Part shown: positions 5,772 to 5,894 of the stretch, piece after piece
Position numbering within the stretch: position 1 is the first letter of the stretch
Layout of the letters: the number at the start of each line of letters is the position of its first letter
Assembly: GCA_013215865.1 (NCBI GenBank)
Contig: JABSQL010000043.1
Location: 1-5,894, forward strand
From: Candidatus Margulisiibacteriota bacterium
Lineage (GTDB): Bacteria; Margulisbacteria; Marinamargulisbacteria; DT-59
DNA length: 5,894 bases
Reading direction: 5' to 3'
The notes under the pieces: model-generated
Told to the model about the DNA's origin: nothing
The model's database searches: none
What the model saw: only the letters and a program-made list of their open reading frames with translations
Program-made: the position numbers and the translations under genes

Positions 5772-5894
5772 TTACCAGTCACACTCGTGAATCTCTGAGG
5801 CAGCAGTCTCATGAATGTTCTCTGAGGCACCAGCCAGTTGGGGTGTATCCTTTGATTCGGACCATCTCATCAAAATGTCTTTTTTGAAGAAAAA
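5772..5894 (-). CDS. Possible C-terminal end of a convergent gene (partial)
   Basis: On the minus strand a frame runs without stops from the window edge at 5894 to TAA at 5774-5772, giving 40 residues. It includes KKDILMRWSESKDTPQLAG and ends ASEIHECDW. The composition is hydrophilic and protein-like, and the two ASE(N)IHE motifs come from a DNA repeat. I do not recognise it. The plus strand in the same codon register has three TGA codons, which disfavours a plus-strand gene. A stop-free run of 40 codons can arise by chance, so support is weak. Confidence 0.3.
   Translation of the reverse strand, partial: FFFKKDILMRWSESKDTPQLAGASENIHETAASEIHECDW
5792..5833 (+). repeat. Imperfect 15-bp direct repeat, 27-bp period
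   Basis: TCTCTGAGGCAGCAG (5792-5806) and TCTCTGAGGCACCAG (5819-5833) differ at one base. Each is preceded by a GAAT-containing flank. They lie just after the fibre gene stop codon. They could mark a recombination junction or be an internal repeat of a minus-strand gene. Confidence 0.7.

Noticed and set aside
5755..5894. Frameshifted continuation of the fibre gene on the plus strand (TVSDRLPVTLVNL then TGA codons), with TGA read as Trp
   Set aside because: Three TGA codons interrupt it, other genes here end at TGA, and the same bases read without stops on the minus strand.

Overview
The window is AT-rich bacterial DNA. It joins the end of a contractile-tail prophage cassette to two accessory genes. 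All three stop codons close apparent genes, so the standard bacterial code applies. Nothing here fixes the organism. Rpn-type nucleases and MORN-repeat proteins both occur in spirochaetes, proteobacteria and other groups, and no 16S, tRNA or housekeeping gene is present.

Layout, left to right: (1) 1-1407, a MORN-repeat protein whose reading frame is already open at base 1. It carries about thirteen 23-residue repeats, visible in the DNA as a 69-bp tandem array. (2) 1408-1651, an intergenic stretch with a short hairpin, a possible 34-codon ORF, and a candidate promoter and ribosome binding site for the next gene. (3) 1652-2524, a complete Rpn-family PD-(D/E)XK nuclease with a 12-bp (REEG) repeat near its C-terminus. 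(4) 2525-2783, an intergenic stretch with two strong hairpins in tandem, the first a textbook terminator. (5) 2784-4268, a phage baseplate J (Mu gp47-like) gene broken by one in-frame TAA at codon 46. (6) 4265-4846, a DUF2612-type tail protein overlapping the J gene by ATGA. (7) 4859-5767, a tail-fibre-like protein with a likely baseplate-attachment N-terminus, a beta-helix-like middle and 17-residue C-terminal repeats. (8) 5768-5894, a short tail with a 27-bp-spaced direct repeat and a minus-strand frame that stays open to the window edge.

Genes 5-7 form a translationally linked baseplate and tail-fibre unit. The usual genes just upstream of J (gp25/Mu gp46-like baseplate genes, spike, tape measure) are absent; the Rpn gene and terminators sit there instead. 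With the nonsense codon in J and the abrupt fibre end, this suggests a decaying or rearranged prophage segment. The MORN and Rpn genes look like independently transcribed accessory genes. I found no clear evidence of a wholly new system. The most interesting points are the nonsense codon in J, the possible nested small Rpn product, the tandem hairpins ahead of J, and the unexplained right edge.
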